Shown: positions 22,119 through 30,899 of the stretch, one piece after another | How positions within the stretch are numbered: position 1 is the first letter of the stretch | Layout of the letters: every line of letters begins with the position of its first letter | Origin: JAXLYE01 sp046351595 | GTDB lineage: Bacteria > Myxococcota_A > Polyangia > Palsa-1104 > JAEUJZ01 | Assembly (NCBI GenBank): GCA_046351595.1 | Contig: JAXLYE010000005.1 | Location: forward strand, 310,001-374,000 | Length of the DNA stretch: 64,000 nt | Direction: 5' to 3' | Program-made: the position numbers and the translations under genes | Notes under the pieces: model-generated | Database searches by the model: none | What the model was told of the DNA's origin: nothing | What the model saw: only the letters and a program-made list of their open reading frames with translations

Positions 22119-23237
22119 TCACTCCTTCAGGAACAGGTGGATCGCCTCGCCCTTGCCTTCGCTGATCGTGAAGTAGCCGGTGCCGTCGGCGGTGGCGGCG
22201 ATGGTCTCGCCCTGGCGCTCGTCGGCGATCGGCAGCTCGCAGGCGGTTCGCGCGAGCGCGTCGAAGACGGACTCGGTGGCGCCGCGCGCGAACAGGAAGG
22301 CGCCGGAGTAGGCGCGCACGAGGACGGCGCGACCCGTTGGCGTGAGGTCCGCGCCGGTGACGATGGGGCTGCCGCCCGCGAAGCTGAGCGGTCGCGGTGT
22401 GCCGTCGCAGCCGGTCGCCGGGCGCAGCTCGATCGGGGCCTCGGTCGGCGCGCTGATCGCCCCCGCGCTGTAGAGGAAGCTCGGCCCGGACAGGTTCTTG
22501 GTGATGAGGAAGACCTCGCCGCTCTGCGGATCGACGAACATCGCCTCGGAGTCGTGCGGCTGGCCGCCGGGGTATACGAGCTCGATGCGCTCGACCTGCG
22601 CGGCGCCGATGCTGAGGCGCTGATCGGTCTTGGACGTGTCGAGCGCGGGCTCGGGGACGCGGTAGATCTGGATGCCGCTGCGCCGCTTCGAGCTGGTGAT
22701 GTTGTCGCCGATGTCGCCGACGTACAGGAAGTCGCCGGCAGCGCGCGGGCTGGGGCCGATCGCCAGGTCCTCCCAGTCCTCGTTCTTGGCGCCGGTCAGC
22801 GCCAGGGTGGCGATGAGGCGCGGCGCGGTGCCGGTGGCCACCGCGAGCGCGTAGAGCTCGGGCGCGCCGCCGGAGTCGTTGTGGACCCAGAGCACGTCGC
22901 GGTTCTTGCGGCTCGCCGCGGCGCCCGAGGTCTCGTCGAGCACGTCGGACGGCAGCTGGCCGACAGAGCCCTTGGCGCGGTAGCCGTCGCAGCCCGCGGA
23001 CAGGACGGCGCCCGGCTCGCGGCAGGTGGCGTCGTCGAGAGGCACGCCGAGGTCCGCGGCGCCCGGCGCGTTCTGGGTGCAGGCGAGCAGCGAGCCGGCG
23101 AACAGACCGAGGCCCCGGAGTCGGAGCCGGAGTCGGCGCGGCCCGCGCGCGCCCTGCGGCCGATCGCATCGGGGGCTCGCGTCATCGTCATCACCGGCAG
23201 GGCGGATCGCAGGCGCAGGCGGGGTGCGGAGGTTCAT
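22119..23237 (-). CDS. Beta-propeller lipoprotein, unknown function
   Basis: 372 residues from ATG 23237. A long Arg-rich n-region (RLRLRLRG) precedes a hydrophobic stretch and the lipobox SLLAC (near residue 50). The body has propeller-like motifs: LWVHNDSGG, DWEDLAIGP, LYVGDIGDN, HDSEAMFVDPQSGEVFLITK, VRAYSGAFLF. The W-x-D-L-A / GDIGDN combination recurs in secreted bacterial proteins of unknown function. A possible frame extends far upstream, but it is antisense to the racemase gene and is not real. Divergent from that gene with 111 bases between starts. Confidence 0.72.
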   Translation of the reverse strand: MNLRTPPAPAIRPAGDDDDASPRCDRPQGARGPRRLRLRLRGLGLFAGSLLACTQNAPGAADLGVPLDDATCREPGAVLSAGCDGYRAKGSVGQLPSDVLDETSGAAASRKNRDVLWVHNDSGGAPELYALAVATGTAPRLIATLALTGAKNEDWEDLAIGPSPRAAGDFLYVGDIGDNITSSKRRSGIQIYRVPEPALDTSKTDQRLSIGAAQVERIELVYPGGQPHDSEAMFVDPQSGEVFLITKNLSGPSFLYSAGAISAPTEAPIELRPATGCDGTPRPLSFAGGSPIVTGADLTPTGRAVLVRAYSGAFLFARGATESVFDALARTACELPIADERQGETIAATADGTGYFTISEGKGEAIHLFLKE

Positions 23238-23348
23238 CGGCGCATGATAACAACCCGCCCGCCGCCCGTCCGCCCGCGCGATGGGGTCACGAGCTGCCCA
23301 GGCGGGCCTTGGCCGGGACGGGCGCACGGCTCTATGCTCGCGGCGAAA

Positions 23349-24110
23349 ATGGACATGAGGCACATCGGCATCCTTGCGCACAGCGCGGACGGCGCGGCGC
23401 TGTGTTTCCTGGAGATGTGTCGGGAAGGCGCGCGCCGGCTCGGCCTGCACATGCACCCCGAGATCACGCTGAGCATCCTGCCGATGGGCGAGTGCATGCA
23501 GGCGTGGGAGCGCTCGGACCTGCCCGCGGTGATGCGGACGCTGACGCGGACGGCGCAGCGGCTCGTCGGCGCGGGCTGCGACTTCTTCGTCTGCCCCGAC
23601 AACACCGCGCACCTCGCGCTCGCGGCGCCGGGCACGGAGCTGCCGCTGCCGGGCCTGCACATCGCTGAGATCGTCGCGCAGCGCGCGCTGCAGGAGGGGC
23701 GCCGCCGCGTCGGCCTGCTCGGCACGCGCTGGACGATGGAGGGGCCGGTGTACCGGGATGCGTTCGCGCGCCGCGGCCTCGAGCTCCGCACCCCGGAAGA
23801 AGCGGACCGGGAGGGGGTCGATCGGATCATCTTTTCGGAGCTGTGCTGCGGCGAGCTGCGTGCGGACTCGCGGGCCGAGTACGTCCGCATCATCGCCGCG
23901 CTCAAGGCCGCGGGCTGCGACGCGGTGGCGCTGTGCTGCACCGAGATCCCGCTTTTGGTGACGCCTGAGGTCTCGCCGCTGCCGACGCTGGACTCGACGC
24001 GGCTGCTGGCGCGCGAGGCGGTCGCGGTGGCCGTCGGGGCGCGGCCACTCCCGCGCTGGCGCGGCGGGCCGCCGGCGGGCGCGGAAGAGGCGGCGGGCGC
24101 GGCGGAGTAG
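23349..24110 (+). CDS. Aspartate/glutamate racemase-family protein with one catalytic Cys replaced
   Basis: 253 residues; ATG 23349, with a second ATG two codons later. The fold markers are GILAHSADGAALCFLEMC, GLLGTRWTMEGPVYRDAF, ADSRAEYVRIIAALKAAG and ALCCTEIPLL, as in the RacX/YgeA branch. Racemases of this family use two Cys as acid/base. Here the first site reads CPDNTAH with D84 where CNTAH is usual (a Cys lies two residues earlier, C82), while the second Cys (C197) is present. This may mean altered specificity or a non-racemase role. The C-terminal ~25 residues are low-complexity. Confidence 0.8.
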   Translation: MDMRHIGILAHSADGAALCFLEMCREGARRLGLHMHPEITLSILPMGECMQAWERSDLPAVMRTLTRTAQRLVGAGCDFFVCPDNTAHLALAAPGTELPLPGLHIAEIVAQRALQEGRRRVGLLGTRWTMEGPVYRDAFARRGLELRTPEEADREGVDRIIFSELCCGELRADSRAEYVRIIAALKAAGCDAVALCCTEIPLLVTPEVSPLPTLDSTRLLAREAVAVAVGARPLPRWRGGPPAGAEEAAGAAE

Positions 24111-24122
24111 CGGGGGCGCGAC

Positions 24123-25136
24123 TCAGCTGCCGCTCGGACCGACCTTCCGGGTGATCCAGCGCAGCGGTGCGGTGGCGCCCATGCCGAGGCGGAAGCTGAG
24201 GCTCTTGTTCAGCTGATCGACGGTGTCCCGGAGCGCGCCGAGCTGGCGCCGCAGCGACTCCTTCTCGCCCTCGGCCTCGGTGAGCTGCTGCTGCAGCCGC
24301 GTGATGGTGGCGGCGCTCTGGGACGCGGCGGCGTGCCGGTTGGCCTCGCTGGTCTGCAGGGCGCGCTTGTAGTCGGTAAGCTCGACCTGGAGCGTGACGC
24401 GGTGGCCGAGCAGGAAGAACAGGGCGCAGAACCGCTCGGCCGCTTCCTTGTCGAGGCGCAGGAGCTGCTCGAACTCCGGCGGCTGCTCGCGACCGACCGC
24501 GAGGACACCGAGCCCGTGGCCGTGGCTGAACGCCAGGTGCGGGAAGCGCGCGCTCTGCTCCTCCCAGAAGCGCCAGACTCCGAACCCGCGCTCGCGCACG
24601 TTGATGTCGTGGAAGAGGACCACGGCGCGCGTGCTCAGCTTGGGCGACCAGGTCGCAAAGTCGTGCGCCACCGCCTCGTACGAGTGCATCCCGTCAATGT
24701 GCAAGAGGTCGACCGAGCCATCGGGGATGTAGCGCGCGGCCTCGTCGAAGGTGGAGGTGACCAGGCGCGAGAACCCGCCGTAGAGCGGGTCGTGGCGCTC
24801 GCGCAGCTGCGACTCGATGTGGCGCTCGTACCGACCGGCGTGCTCGTCTCCTTGGAAGGTGTCGACGCCGTAGCAGGAACAGGAGACGCCGAAGTTGGCG
24901 ACGGCCTGGCAGAAGGCGAGGTACGAGGCGCCCGTGTGCACACCCAGCTCGACGAAGACCCGCGGTCGCAGGATCTCGATCAGGAACATCGCGAAGGGAA
25001 TGTGCTCCTGCCAGGCGCTCACGGCGGGAGGAGGGGTGACGGCTGTCAGGCAGGATCGGTAGTTCAGCGGATTGAAGGGCTGCACTCCGGAGTCGTAACG
25101 AAAGCTCATCGGGGTGTCAACCATGGGAACAGGCAC
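24123..25136 (-). CDS. Class I SAM-dependent methyltransferase with C-terminal coiled coil
   Basis: 337 residues from GTG 25136; ATGs at 25124 and 25109 are alternatives and no ribosome site decides. The Rossmann part shows VFVELGVHTGASYLAFC (motif I), YGVDTFQGD and VDLLHIDGMHSYEAVAHDF, as in Methyltransf_24-type enzymes that modify sugars or antibiotics. FHDINVRERGFGVWRFW follows. Residues ~255-315 are a Gln/Leu-rich heptad coiled coil. The coiled coil plus C-terminal segment suggests association with a membrane or glycan-assembly complex. It converges on the racemase gene with 12 bases between stops. Confidence 0.78.
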   Translation of the reverse strand: MPVPMVDTPMSFRYDSGVQPFNPLNYRSCLTAVTPPPAVSAWQEHIPFAMFLIEILRPRVFVELGVHTGASYLAFCQAVANFGVSCSCYGVDTFQGDEHAGRYERHIESQLRERHDPLYGGFSRLVTSTFDEAARYIPDGSVDLLHIDGMHSYEAVAHDFATWSPKLSTRAVVLFHDINVRERGFGVWRFWEEQSARFPHLAFSHGHGLGVLAVGREQPPEFEQLLRLDKEAAERFCALFFLLGHRVTLQVELTDYKRALQTSEANRHAAASQSAATITRLQQQLTEAEGEKESLRRQLGALRDTVDQLNKSLSFRLGMGATAPLRWITRKVGPSGS

Positions 25137-25219
25137 CCGACCAACCGATGTTCTGCGACGAGAACCCGCGGACGCCCCGGCTCAAGCCCGATCCGCGGAC
25201 ACGGCCCGCTGCCTTGCTG

Positions 25220-25747
25220 GTCGCTATCCGCGAATCCATCCGGCTCGATTCGGCGCTTGACCAAGCGCTGATCAGCATCTTGCTCGTGTTCGCTCAAATG
25301 GAGCGTGAGGCGACCGGCGAGCGGACCCGTGAGTCTATCCGGCATATCCGAGAGAGTGGTTACCACTTCGGCAAAATTTCTTATGGGAAGAAGGCAATTC
25401 CGGCGCCTGACAATGCTGCAGGGACGGCGCCGCCGCAGGGGGAGCGCTGGAGCAAGAGCACCCTCTACAACCTGAAGCTGCGTCTGAGCTGGGTCTCGAC
25501 GCGCCCGCATAACGAGCGCCCCCACACCGACCAGGAGCTGAAGCAACGACTTCTCGAGCTGCGCGGGCGCATTGAAGTCATGCACTTGAGCACCGTGGTG
25601 TTAGGGATGAGCGCGCCGTCTTGTCAACCGACTGACTCCTGCTTCGCCGCCGGCACACGGATCGCTACGCCCGACGGTGAGGTCCCCATCGAGCGGATTG
25701 TCGTCGGACAGCAGGTCTGGTCCTATGATCACGCGACCGACCGGCGG
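25220..25747 (+). pseudogene. Remnant: serine-recombinase core joined to start of a Hint (intein-like) domain
   Basis: In frame with an ATG at 25148. From 25220 the product reads RESIRLDSALDQALISILLVFAQMER and ERTRESIRHIRESG, the end of a large serine-recombinase catalytic domain, followed by KISYGKKAI and WSKSTLYNLK of the recombinase domain. The catalytic Ser and most of the N-terminal domain are missing, and the DNA-binding part is cut short. From C165 (25640) the frame reads CFAAGTRIATPDGEVPIERI then VVGQQVWSYD, the first third of a Hint domain with its nucleophilic Cys. The homology ends at about 25747, where the sequence becomes a leftward lipoprotein gene fragment. Non-functional; a relic of a mobile element. 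Confidence 0.7.
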
Positions 25748-25920
25748 TGCACCCGGAGCCGCACCGTGCTGCCGTCGAAGTCGAGAGCCCTGCGCAGCCC
25801 CTGCTCCGGCGTCGCACCGGGAGAGCCCGGATCGTCCGCGCCGCACCCGCTCAGCGCGGCGCACAGAAGCAGCACGGACCCAAAGAGCAAGCCGCGCTGC
25901 GTCGACACCGATGGCCGCAT
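25729..25920 (-). pseudogene. 5' fragment of a lipoprotein gene
   Basis: AGGAG lies nine bases before ATG 25920. The product is 63 residues: signal peptide with lipobox ALSGC, GADDPGSPG spacer, then DFDGSTVRLRVHR before it runs into the Hint fragment and stops. Real lipoproteins of this layout are much longer, so the body has been lost at the junction (about 25736-25748). Confidence 0.6.
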
Positions 25921-26192
25921 GAAAAAGGACTCCTGAGCGCTCCTGGGCGGATCTTTACTGCAGTGCGAACGAACAGGGAACCCGGCGCCGCGCGCTGAGC
26001 GCAGCTCGGACCGCGGCTCGTCTGGCATCGCGCCGCCGATGTGCGGTGCAGAGGCTGTTGAGTCTTCGGGCGGCCTCTTTGCAGCTCAGTACGCTGTCGA
26101 CGGTACGGACTTGCAGGAGCACCCAGGCAGGAAGGGGCCCTCCGTCGGAGAAAATCCTTCCTGGGCACGATGAGTTTCGATAGAGTCTGTCC

Positions 26193-26942
26193 ATGGTGGT
26201 TATTCGCGAGCTCTGCAAGCGCTTCCACGAGAGGCCCGTCCTGGTCTCTGTGAGCCTGGAGCTCGCGCCCGACCGCATCCACGTCCTGCTCGGATCGAGC
26301 GGCAGCGGCAAGACCACGCTGCTGCGCATGATCGCGGGCACGCTGGCGCCGGACAGCGGCTCGATCTCCGTAGGGGGAGTCCGGGTCGAGGTCGGCGATC
26401 CCTGCCCGCTCGCGGACCGGCTCGGCTACATGACGCAGGAGGGCGGGCTCTTCCCGCACCTGCGCGCGGGCGAGAATGTGGCGCTGGTCGCGCGGGTGCG
26501 TGGTCACAAGCCCGCGTGGATCGCAGAGCGCCTGGCGAAGCTGGCCCCGCTCGCCGGCCTGCAGCCGGACCTGCTCGGGCGCTATCCGTCTCAGCTCAGC
26601 GGCGGGCAGCGGCAGCGGGTGGCGCTCATGCGCGCGCTGTTCCTGGATCCAGAGTACATCCTGTTGGACGAGCCGCTCGGGGCGCTGGATCCGATCATCC
26701 GCCGTGAGCTGCAGGCCACGCTCAAGGGAATCTTCACGGAGCTCAAGACCACGGCAATCCTGGTGACCCACGACGTCGGCGAGGCGGCGTTCTTCGGCGA
26801 CACGGTGACGCTCCTGCACGAGGGCAGAGTCCTGCAGCACGGCAGCTTCCAGGATCTGGCGCTGCGCCCCGCACATTCGTATGTCACCGAGTTCCTGATG
26901 GCGCAGCGGCCGGTGCCCCAGCTCGGAATACTCGGCGCATGA
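26193..26942 (+). CDS. ABC transporter ATP-binding protein, osmoprotectant (OpuC/ProV) type
   Basis: 249 residues. Walker A GSSGSGKTT (34-42), signature LSGGQRQR (about 134-141), Walker B YILLDEP with the following LGALD, and the switch His (VTHD). It lacks the C-terminal CBS domains found in many OpuCA/ProV proteins. First gene of a five-gene rightward operon; its stop overlaps the next ATG (ATGA). It energises the fused permease encoded next. A 272-base leader precedes it, after the recombinase/lipoprotein debris, and should hold the promoter. Confidence 0.93.
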   Translation: MVVIRELCKRFHERPVLVSVSLELAPDRIHVLLGSSGSGKTTLLRMIAGTLAPDSGSISVGGVRVEVGDPCPLADRLGYMTQEGGLFPHLRAGENVALVARVRGHKPAWIAERLAKLAPLAGLQPDLLGRYPSQLSGGQRQRVALMRALFLDPEYILLDEPLGALDPIIRRELQATLKGIFTELKTTAILVTHDVGEAAFFGDTVTLLHEGRVLQHGSFQDLALRPAHSYVTEFLMAQRPVPQLGILGA

Positions 26943-28465
26943 GGAGCGGCGCCCCCCTGCTGCGGCTGCTGCTCATCACGCTCGCCGCGGCCCTGCTTGC
27001 AGGGTCGCTGCCTGCGCGGGCCGCCGGCCGCATCCGCGTCGCCTCGAAGCCTTTCACCGAGAGCTACATCCTCTCGGAGATCGCCGCCCAGATCCTTGAG
27101 GACGTCGGCGAGGCCGAGGTCGATCGGCGCTTCGGCCTCGGCGGTCCCGACCTGGTCGTCACAGCGCTTCGCAGCGGCGACGCGGACCTCGACGTCAACT
27201 ACACCGGCTCGCTCATGCACCTGTTCCTCAAGGGACGGAGCTCCGCTACGCTCGAAGAGCTGCGCAGCGAGCTCGCGCGCCACGGGCTGACCCTCAGCGA
27301 GCCGCTCGGGTTCAACAACACATACGCCATCGCGATCCGCAGCGAGACGGCTCGACAGCTCGGGCTGGAGAAGCTCAGCGACCTGCGCGGACACCCCGAG
27401 CTGCGCGGCGCCTTCACACCCGACTTCCTGAACTTCGATGACGGCTTCTACAAGCTGCAGGAGCTTTACGGAATCCGGCTCACCGCGATCAGGCCGATGC
27501 AGCATGCGCTGGCCTACCAAGCGCTGGCCAGCCGGCAGATCGACGTGACCGACGCCTATACCACCGACGGGCTGCTGTCCAGCTTCGAGCTGACGCTGCT
27601 CCGGGACGACCGCGCTTTCTTCCCCCGCTATCTCGGCGTCCTCCTGGTCCGCACCCAGGTCGCCGAGCAGTTTCCCAGGAGCTGGGCTGCGCTGCGCCGG
27701 CTGGAGGGGCAGCTCAGCGAAGAGGTCATGATCCGCCTCAACCGAAAGGTCGATGGCAAGCAGGCCTCGGTCGCAGAGACCGCGCGCGCCTTTCTCGTCG
27801 AGCACCAGCTGCTGACCCGGCTGCCGGTGGCTGCGGTGCCGCGAGGGCGCATGGCGGTCGACAGCGGGCTGTGGGTCGCTACGTATGAGCACCTCCTGCT
27901 CGTACTCATCTCGCTCTCCCTCTCGTGCCTGGTCGGAATCCCGCTGGGCATCCTCGCGTTCTACCGCCGCACGCTGGGGCAGGTGCTGGTCGCCGTGACC
28001 GGGCTCCTGCAGACCATCCCGTCGCTGGCGCTGCTCTGCTTCTTGATCCCGCTGCTCGGCATCGGGGCGCTGCCCACCATCGTCGCCCTGTTCATCTACG
28101 GGCTCCTGCCCATCGTGCAGAGCACCACCACCGGGCTGCTGTCGCTCGATCCCCGGCTCATCGAGACAGCCCGCATCCTCGGGCTCGGACGCATGCGGCG
28201 GCTGCGCCTCATCGAGCTGCCGCTCGCGTCGATCAGCATCCTGGGCGGCATCAAGACCACCGCAATCATCAACGTCGCCACCGCCACCATCGCCGCGCTC
28301 ATCGGCGCCGGCGGCTACGGCGGCTACATTACGTCGGGTCTGGCAATGAACGACGTCGCGACGATCTTAAAGGGCGCGATCCCTACCGCGGCGATGGCCG
28401 TCGGGTTCCACGGTCTGTTCGAGCTCCTCGGCCGCGTCCTCGTGCCGGCCGGACTGCGCCACTGA
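26939..28465 (+). CDS. Fused glycine-betaine-type substrate-binding protein and permease
   Basis: 508 residues. Signal/anchor (1-29), then an OpuAC/ProX-type binding domain (about 30-300: RIRVASKPFTESYILSEI, GGPDLVVTALRSGDADLDVNYTG, QIDVTDAYTTDG), then a BPD-type permease (about 315-505) with the EAA-like loop LDPRLIETARILGLGRMRRL. The binding domain comes first, the reverse of the permease-then-binding order common in OpuC-like fusions. Aromatic-box residues cannot be aligned by eye, so betaine is only the family default and the substrate may be another quaternary amine or a different solute. Confidence 0.9.
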   Translation: MRSGAPLLRLLLITLAAALLAGSLPARAAGRIRVASKPFTESYILSEIAAQILEDVGEAEVDRRFGLGGPDLVVTALRSGDADLDVNYTGSLMHLFLKGRSSATLEELRSELARHGLTLSEPLGFNNTYAIAIRSETARQLGLEKLSDLRGHPELRGAFTPDFLNFDDGFYKLQELYGIRLTAIRPMQHALAYQALASRQIDVTDAYTTDGLLSSFELTLLRDDRAFFPRYLGVLLVRTQVAEQFPRSWAALRRLEGQLSEEVMIRLNRKVDGKQASVAETARAFLVEHQLLTRLPVAAVPRGRMAVDSGLWVATYEHLLLVLISLSLSCLVGIPLGILAFYRRTLGQVLVAVTGLLQTIPSLALLCFLIPLLGIGALPTIVALFIYGLLPIVQSTTTGLLSLDPRLIETARILGLGRMRRLRLIELPLASISILGGIKTTAIINVATATIAALIGAGGYGGYITSGLAMNDVATILKGAIPTAAMAVGFHGLFELLGRVLVPAGLRH

Positions 28466-28509
28466 GCCGTCCGAGCCGGTTCCGGGAATCCGCTAGAATA
28501 CGCAGGGCC

Positions 28510-29100
28510 ATGCACACTCCCGGACACGCCGTCATCAACCTCGCGACGCTCGGCAGCATCGTCGGACACGAGGCAGCGGTCCTGGCCGGGGCCACGCTTC
28601 CCGACGTTCCGATCGTCATCCTATACCTGTACGAGCGACTGCGCGGGACTCCGGAAGAGACGATCTGGGCGGTCTGCTACCAGAACCGCTACTGGCTGGC
28701 GGTGATCCACGGGGCGCACTCAATCCCGCTGGCCGCGATCGGCTCGACGCTGGCGTGGCTCAGCGGGGCGCCCGGGCTGGCGGTGTTTTTTGTCAGCGTG
28801 CTCCTGCATGCCCTCGCCGACTTTCCGGTCCACGCGATTGATGCCCACCGGCACTTCCTGCCGTTCAGCCAGTACCGATTCCAGAGCCCTCTCTCGTACT
28901 GGGATCCGCGGTTCCACGGCGGCAAGGTAGCGGCGGTCGAGGCGCTGCTGGTGCTCAGCGGCTCGGTCGTGCTCCACCGGCGCGGCCTTCCCCGCTGGGG
29001 CTCCCTCCTTCTGCTCGCGGTCAACCTCTGGTACGGATGGACCTACTGGCGCAGCTTCTTGCGCCGGAAGCCGCTCGCTGACGCTAAGACCCCGAAATGA
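28510..29100 (+). CDS. Metal-dependent-hydrolase-like small membrane protein
   Basis: 196 residues, ATG 28510. Four or so hydrophobic segments are interrupted by His/Asp motifs: MHTPGHAVINL, GHEAAVLAGATLPDVP, HALADFPVHAIDAHRH and SPLSYWDPRFHGG. The His/Asp arrangement in or near the membrane is that of the YdjM/DUF457-like membrane-bound metal-hydrolase group, and the SYWDP..HG block is highly characteristic. Activity is unproven for the family. It follows the permease by 44 bases and its stop overlaps the start of the sulfatase-like gene (ATGA), tying the two in translation. Confidence 0.72.
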   Translation: MHTPGHAVINLATLGSIVGHEAAVLAGATLPDVPIVILYLYERLRGTPEETIWAVCYQNRYWLAVIHGAHSIPLAAIGSTLAWLSGAPGLAVFFVSVLLHALADFPVHAIDAHRHFLPFSQYRFQSPLSYWDPRFHGGKVAAVEALLVLSGSVVLHRRGLPRWGSLLLLAVNLWYGWTYWRSFLRRKPLADAKTPK

Positions 29101-30899
29101 CCCCGCGTCCGGTCCTGTTGCCCGCGCTGTGCAGCGCCGCGCTGTTCCTTGTGTATGGGGCCCTCTTGCGCCTGCTGCGCCAGGTCAAGTACAAGGCCGC
29201 TCCGGCGCAGCGCGCGCTGACCGCGGGCGACTGGGGCAGCGCCGCGCTCGGCGGCATCCTTGTCGGCGGACTGGGCTCGCTGCACCCGCTCGGGGCGGTG
29301 CCGGCTGCGCTCCTGGGAACGCTCAGCCTCTGGCTGCTCTGGCTCGATGCTGCGCTCTATCGGCTGTTCAGCTTCGAGCTCGGGCTCGGCGGTGTGGGAG
29401 GCGTGGTGCTCTCGAACCTCTATCAGGAGGTCGCGAAGATGGACACCGCGCGGCGGTTCTTTCGTTCGCACCGTGCCTTTGCGCTCGCGCCCGCAGCTAT
29501 CTTGGGCGCGCACCTCGTGCTGCTCCTACCGGCGGGCTCGGGGGCGCAGCTCACCCTGAGCGGCGCGCTCGCGGCCTACCTCGTCTGGGCGCACGCTCCG
29601 ACGCCGGAGCCGACGTCCGCGGTCCGCCCTGCGCGGCTCCGGCGCGCGCTGCTGCACGACTTCCTACGTCCGCGCCGTCCGCGCGTTCCTGCCCGCTTCC
29701 AGCCGCGGCCCGAGCACGCGTTCCTTCTCGCTCAGCAGCCGGCGCTGCCCTCGCCGAGCGCGCACCACGGGGTGCTGGCCGGCCGCTCCGTCGTGCTCTT
29801 GACCTTCGAGTCCCTGAGCGCTGCGCACCTCGCGGATCCGCCGCCCGACAAGACTCAGGGCAGGGCTCAGGCCCAGGTGCAGAATCGAGCGTGGACGCCG
29901 TTCCTCGATTCCCTGCGCGCGGCCGCCGTTGCCTCGGCCCATCACTGCTGCCTGGCGCCGCTCACCAACTGCGCCCACCTGGCGCTGTACTCCAGCCAGG
30001 CCGCCGCGCCGCCCGGTCCGTGGCACCTCCAGCCGCTGCACCGCGCCGGGTACCGCTCCCTCTACCTGACCGCGGCCACCGTCGAGCACTACGGCCTCGC
30101 CGGCATCCTCCGGCGCGCCGGGTTCCAGCATGTCCTGGACGCGCGCGTGCTGGCGCCGCACCCAGGTGACGGCGGCTGCATCTCGGATCGGGCGCTGCTC
30201 GTCGACGGCCTGCGCCGCCTGCGCCAGCTCCTCGGCGCGCCGGGCGGGCCCTTCTTCCTCCATGTGCACGCAGCGAACACGCACATTCCCTACCGGGTCG
30301 CGGATCGATCGCGCTTCTGCTATCACGATCTGCAGAGCGATCGCGGCCGGTTCCTAAGCGGCATCGAAGAGAGCGACTGGCTCTTCGGCGAGCTCTTCGC
30401 CGCCCTGCGCAGCCTCTGCGCGGAGCAGGCCGCGGGCGAGCCGCTCCTGGTCGTCAGCTCGGATCACGGCCAGTCGTTCGGCGAGGGCGGCTACTTCTCG
30501 CACGGCAGCGCGGTCCGTCATGAGCAGCTCAGCGTCCCCCTGCTCCTGAGCCACCCGCGGCTCGCCGCGCCGGCGCCGCGCTTCTCGACCCACTTCGACG
30601 TCCTCCCGACGATCCTTGACCTGCTCGGACTGGCAGCGGAGCAGCCCGGGTTCGGCACATCGATCTTCAACACCGAACGGCAGATCGGCCACCTGCTGTG
30701 GGACGGACAGCCGACGCGACCGACCAGCACGTGCCTGGGGCTGCAGCTCGCGCAGCGCAAGATCGCCCTGGATCTGGCGCGCGGCACCTGCATCGAGTCG
30801 GACTGGCACGACGGCGACGCCCGCCTCCTCTCCGATGGAGAGCACGACTACTTCGAGGCCCTGCTCGGCGCCCTGGCGAGACACCGGGGGGTACAGTGA
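29097..30899 (+). CDS. LtaS-like alkaline phosphatase/sulfatase-superfamily membrane enzyme
   Basis: 600 residues. Hydrophobic segments at about 5-25, 45-75, 95-115 and 135-165 form an N-terminal membrane domain. The catalytic domain starts with VVLLTFESLSAAHL (E237, metal ligand), then APLTNCAHLALYSSQ with T290 in the nucleophile position, HVHAANTHIPY, and SSDHGQSFGEGGYFSHG (D456-H457, metal ligands). A Thr nucleophile and this topology favour a phosphoglycerol-, phosphoethanolamine- or similar phospho-headgroup transferase over a sulfatase. The Cys after T290 also leaves room for a different chemistry. It overlaps the ATP-grasp gene by four bases (GTGA). Confidence 0.82.
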   Translation: MTPRPVLLPALCSAALFLVYGALLRLLRQVKYKAAPAQRALTAGDWGSAALGGILVGGLGSLHPLGAVPAALLGTLSLWLLWLDAALYRLFSFELGLGGVGGVVLSNLYQEVAKMDTARRFFRSHRAFALAPAAILGAHLVLLLPAGSGAQLTLSGALAAYLVWAHAPTPEPTSAVRPARLRRALLHDFLRPRRPRVPARFQPRPEHAFLLAQQPALPSPSAHHGVLAGRSVVLLTFESLSAAHLADPPPDKTQGRAQAQVQNRAWTPFLDSLRAAAVASAHHCCLAPLTNCAHLALYSSQAAAPPGPWHLQPLHRAGYRSLYLTAATVEHYGLAGILRRAGFQHVLDARVLAPHPGDGGCISDRALLVDGLRRLRQLLGAPGGPFFLHVHAANTHIPYRVADRSRFCYHDLQSDRGRFLSGIEESDWLFGELFAALRSLCAEQAAGEPLLVVSSDHGQSFGEGGYFSHGSAVRHEQLSVPLLLSHPRLAAPAPRFSTHFDVLPTILDLLGLAAEQPGFGTSIFNTERQIGHLLWDGQPTRPTSTCLGLQLAQRKIALDLARGTCIESDWHDGDARLLSDGEHDYFEALLGALARHRGVQ

